This document shows, piece after piece, positions 21,840-22,415 of a DNA stretch of 22,415 nt (position 1 is its first letter; each line of letters begins with the position of its first letter). The notes under the pieces are model-generated. The model ran no database searches and had not been told where the DNA came from. It worked only from the letters and a program-made list of their open reading frames with translations. Source of the DNA: Daldinia sp. FL1419 (lineage: Eukaryota; Ascomycota; Sordariomycetes; Xylariales; Hypoxylaceae); contig MU623645.1 in assembly GCA_025201765.1 (NCBI GenBank), forward strand, positions 1 to 22,415. The letters are read 5' to 3'. A program made the translations under genes and the position numbers.

Positions 21840-22415
21840 GAATTTAATATAAGATTATTAATATTTAATTCATATTTATTAATAATAAATATAATTTTAT
21901 TTAAAATTATAAGCTTTTAAATAAATAATATTTTAAATATTAATACTATGAAATTTTTAATAGTAAAAGATAAGGCATTTATTAAAATTGGGATTAAAAT
22001 ACACCCCCAAAAGATATTAAATACCAAAACCAAAGATTTTAACAATTTGTATTTTATTATTTATAAAGAAAATTATAATATAATTACTATATAAAAAGGA
22101 TAAGTTAAGAAATTTAAATAATTAAATATAAAATTATTGGATATAATTAAAGAATTTATTAAATAATAGGTATAAAAAATGTACATTTTATTTATTTATT
22201 AATTTAAAATAATTTTTAATTATTTAATAATAATTTAATATTTAGAATTAAATTTTAAAGAAATAAAAGCCTTTAATATCTAAATTAAATAATAAATGAA
22301 TAATTAAATATAAAGATTTAATTATATTAATTTAAATCCTTAAAATTTATATTTATATATCTTTATTAATAATTTATTTATAAATAATAAAAATTTAAAT
22401 TTATAAATTAATTAT
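21840..22415 (+). pseudogene. Copia element 2 reverse transcriptase-RNase H fragment
   Basis: A 5'-truncated relic, read through stops in the plus frame with codon starts divisible by 3. It opens with EFNIRLLIFNSYLLI (21840-21884). The Thr-Asp-Asp catalytic strand follows, now Ile-Asn-Asn (near 21921-21929). Then come KFLIVKDKAFIKIGIK (21951 on), LNTKTKDFNNLYFI (22017 on), QKGQVKKFKQL with stops at Gln codons (22098 on), YQFKIIFNYLI (about 22197) and EIKAFNIQIKQQM. The RNase H start FINNLFINNKN lies near 22362, with Asp to Asn at 22368. It continues beyond the window edge. Against copia element 1 the peptide differs widely (for example NTKTKDFNNLYF where element 1 has NKDILLIFNNYI), so it is a different copia family in the same orientation. 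The partner 5' part is not in the window. Confidence 0.88.
21840..22415 (+). mobile_element. Ty1/copia retrotransposon 2, partial
   Basis: Only the end of the reverse transcriptase and the start of RNase H lie here, about 190 codons in one frame. Gag, protease and integrase are absent to the left, where copia element 1 ends. This is best explained by a truncated copy or by element 1 having landed within element 2. The second explanation would put its 5' part left of 16410, where Helitron 2 is found instead. Truncation is simpler. Confidence 0.7.

Noticed and set aside
1..22415. Mitochondrial, apicomplexan or bacterial origin suggested by the low G+C
   Set aside because: No cox, nad, cob, rRNA or tRNA sequence is seen. 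The only identifiable proteins are Helitron and copia types of filamentous ascomycetes, all with transition-type damage that fits RIP.

Overview
This is a gene-poor, extremely AT-rich stretch. Individual 60-base lines that I counted hold from 1 to about 19 G+C. No rRNA, tRNA, CRISPR array or intact host gene is visible, and no real open reading frame survives. Reading through stop codons in single frames shows that most of the window is four decayed transposable elements. Their damage is almost entirely C-to-T and G-to-A. This includes CAA to TAA, TGG to TGA or TAG, Asp to Asn, Glu to Lys, Gly to Asn/Lys/Arg, His to Tyr and Thr to Ile. Transition-only mutation of repeats that leaves long frames in register is the signature of repeat-induced point mutation (RIP). 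The element types (Helitrons and a Ty1/copia lineage common in filamentous ascomycetes) agree. The organism is therefore inferred to be a filamentous ascomycete (Pezizomycotina) and the window an AT-rich, probably heterochromatic, isochore.

Layout. 1-2409: AT-rich DNA without a recognisable gene, except a less mutated island at about 1030-1240. 2410-7020 (perhaps to 7500), minus strand: Helitron 1, a Rep-helicase relic that stays in one frame throughout. 7021-12080: a mosaic without a recognised gene. It contains a tandem satellite (8582-9410), an 18-bp minisatellite (10078-10167), a 10-bp-stem hairpin (10328-10364), a GT-rich block with duplicated motifs and GGTACGTACC palindromes, a TTAGCTAAT-like repeat tract (11171-11405) and a few less mutated islands. 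12081-16409, plus strand: Helitron 2, a different Rep-helicase family with a PIF1-like helicase half. 16410-20964, plus strand: copia element 1, a complete gag-protease-integrase-reverse transcriptase-RNase H polyprotein in one frame. 20965-21839: unresolved flank, possibly part of a 3' LTR, with a less mutated island. 21840-22415, plus strand: copia element 2, a 5'-truncated reverse transcriptase-RNase H fragment that runs off the window.

None of these elements can work. The Walker A and B motifs, one or both HUH histidines, the protease DTG, the integrase D,D,E, the reverse transcriptase aspartates and the RNase H acids are replaced. The elements describe a history of Helitron and retrotransposon arrival followed by strand-biased C-to-T mutation. 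The strand bias comes in blocks: stretches with almost no G alternate with stretches with almost no C, and the sign flips inside single elements. That blockwise asymmetry is the most interesting signal here.
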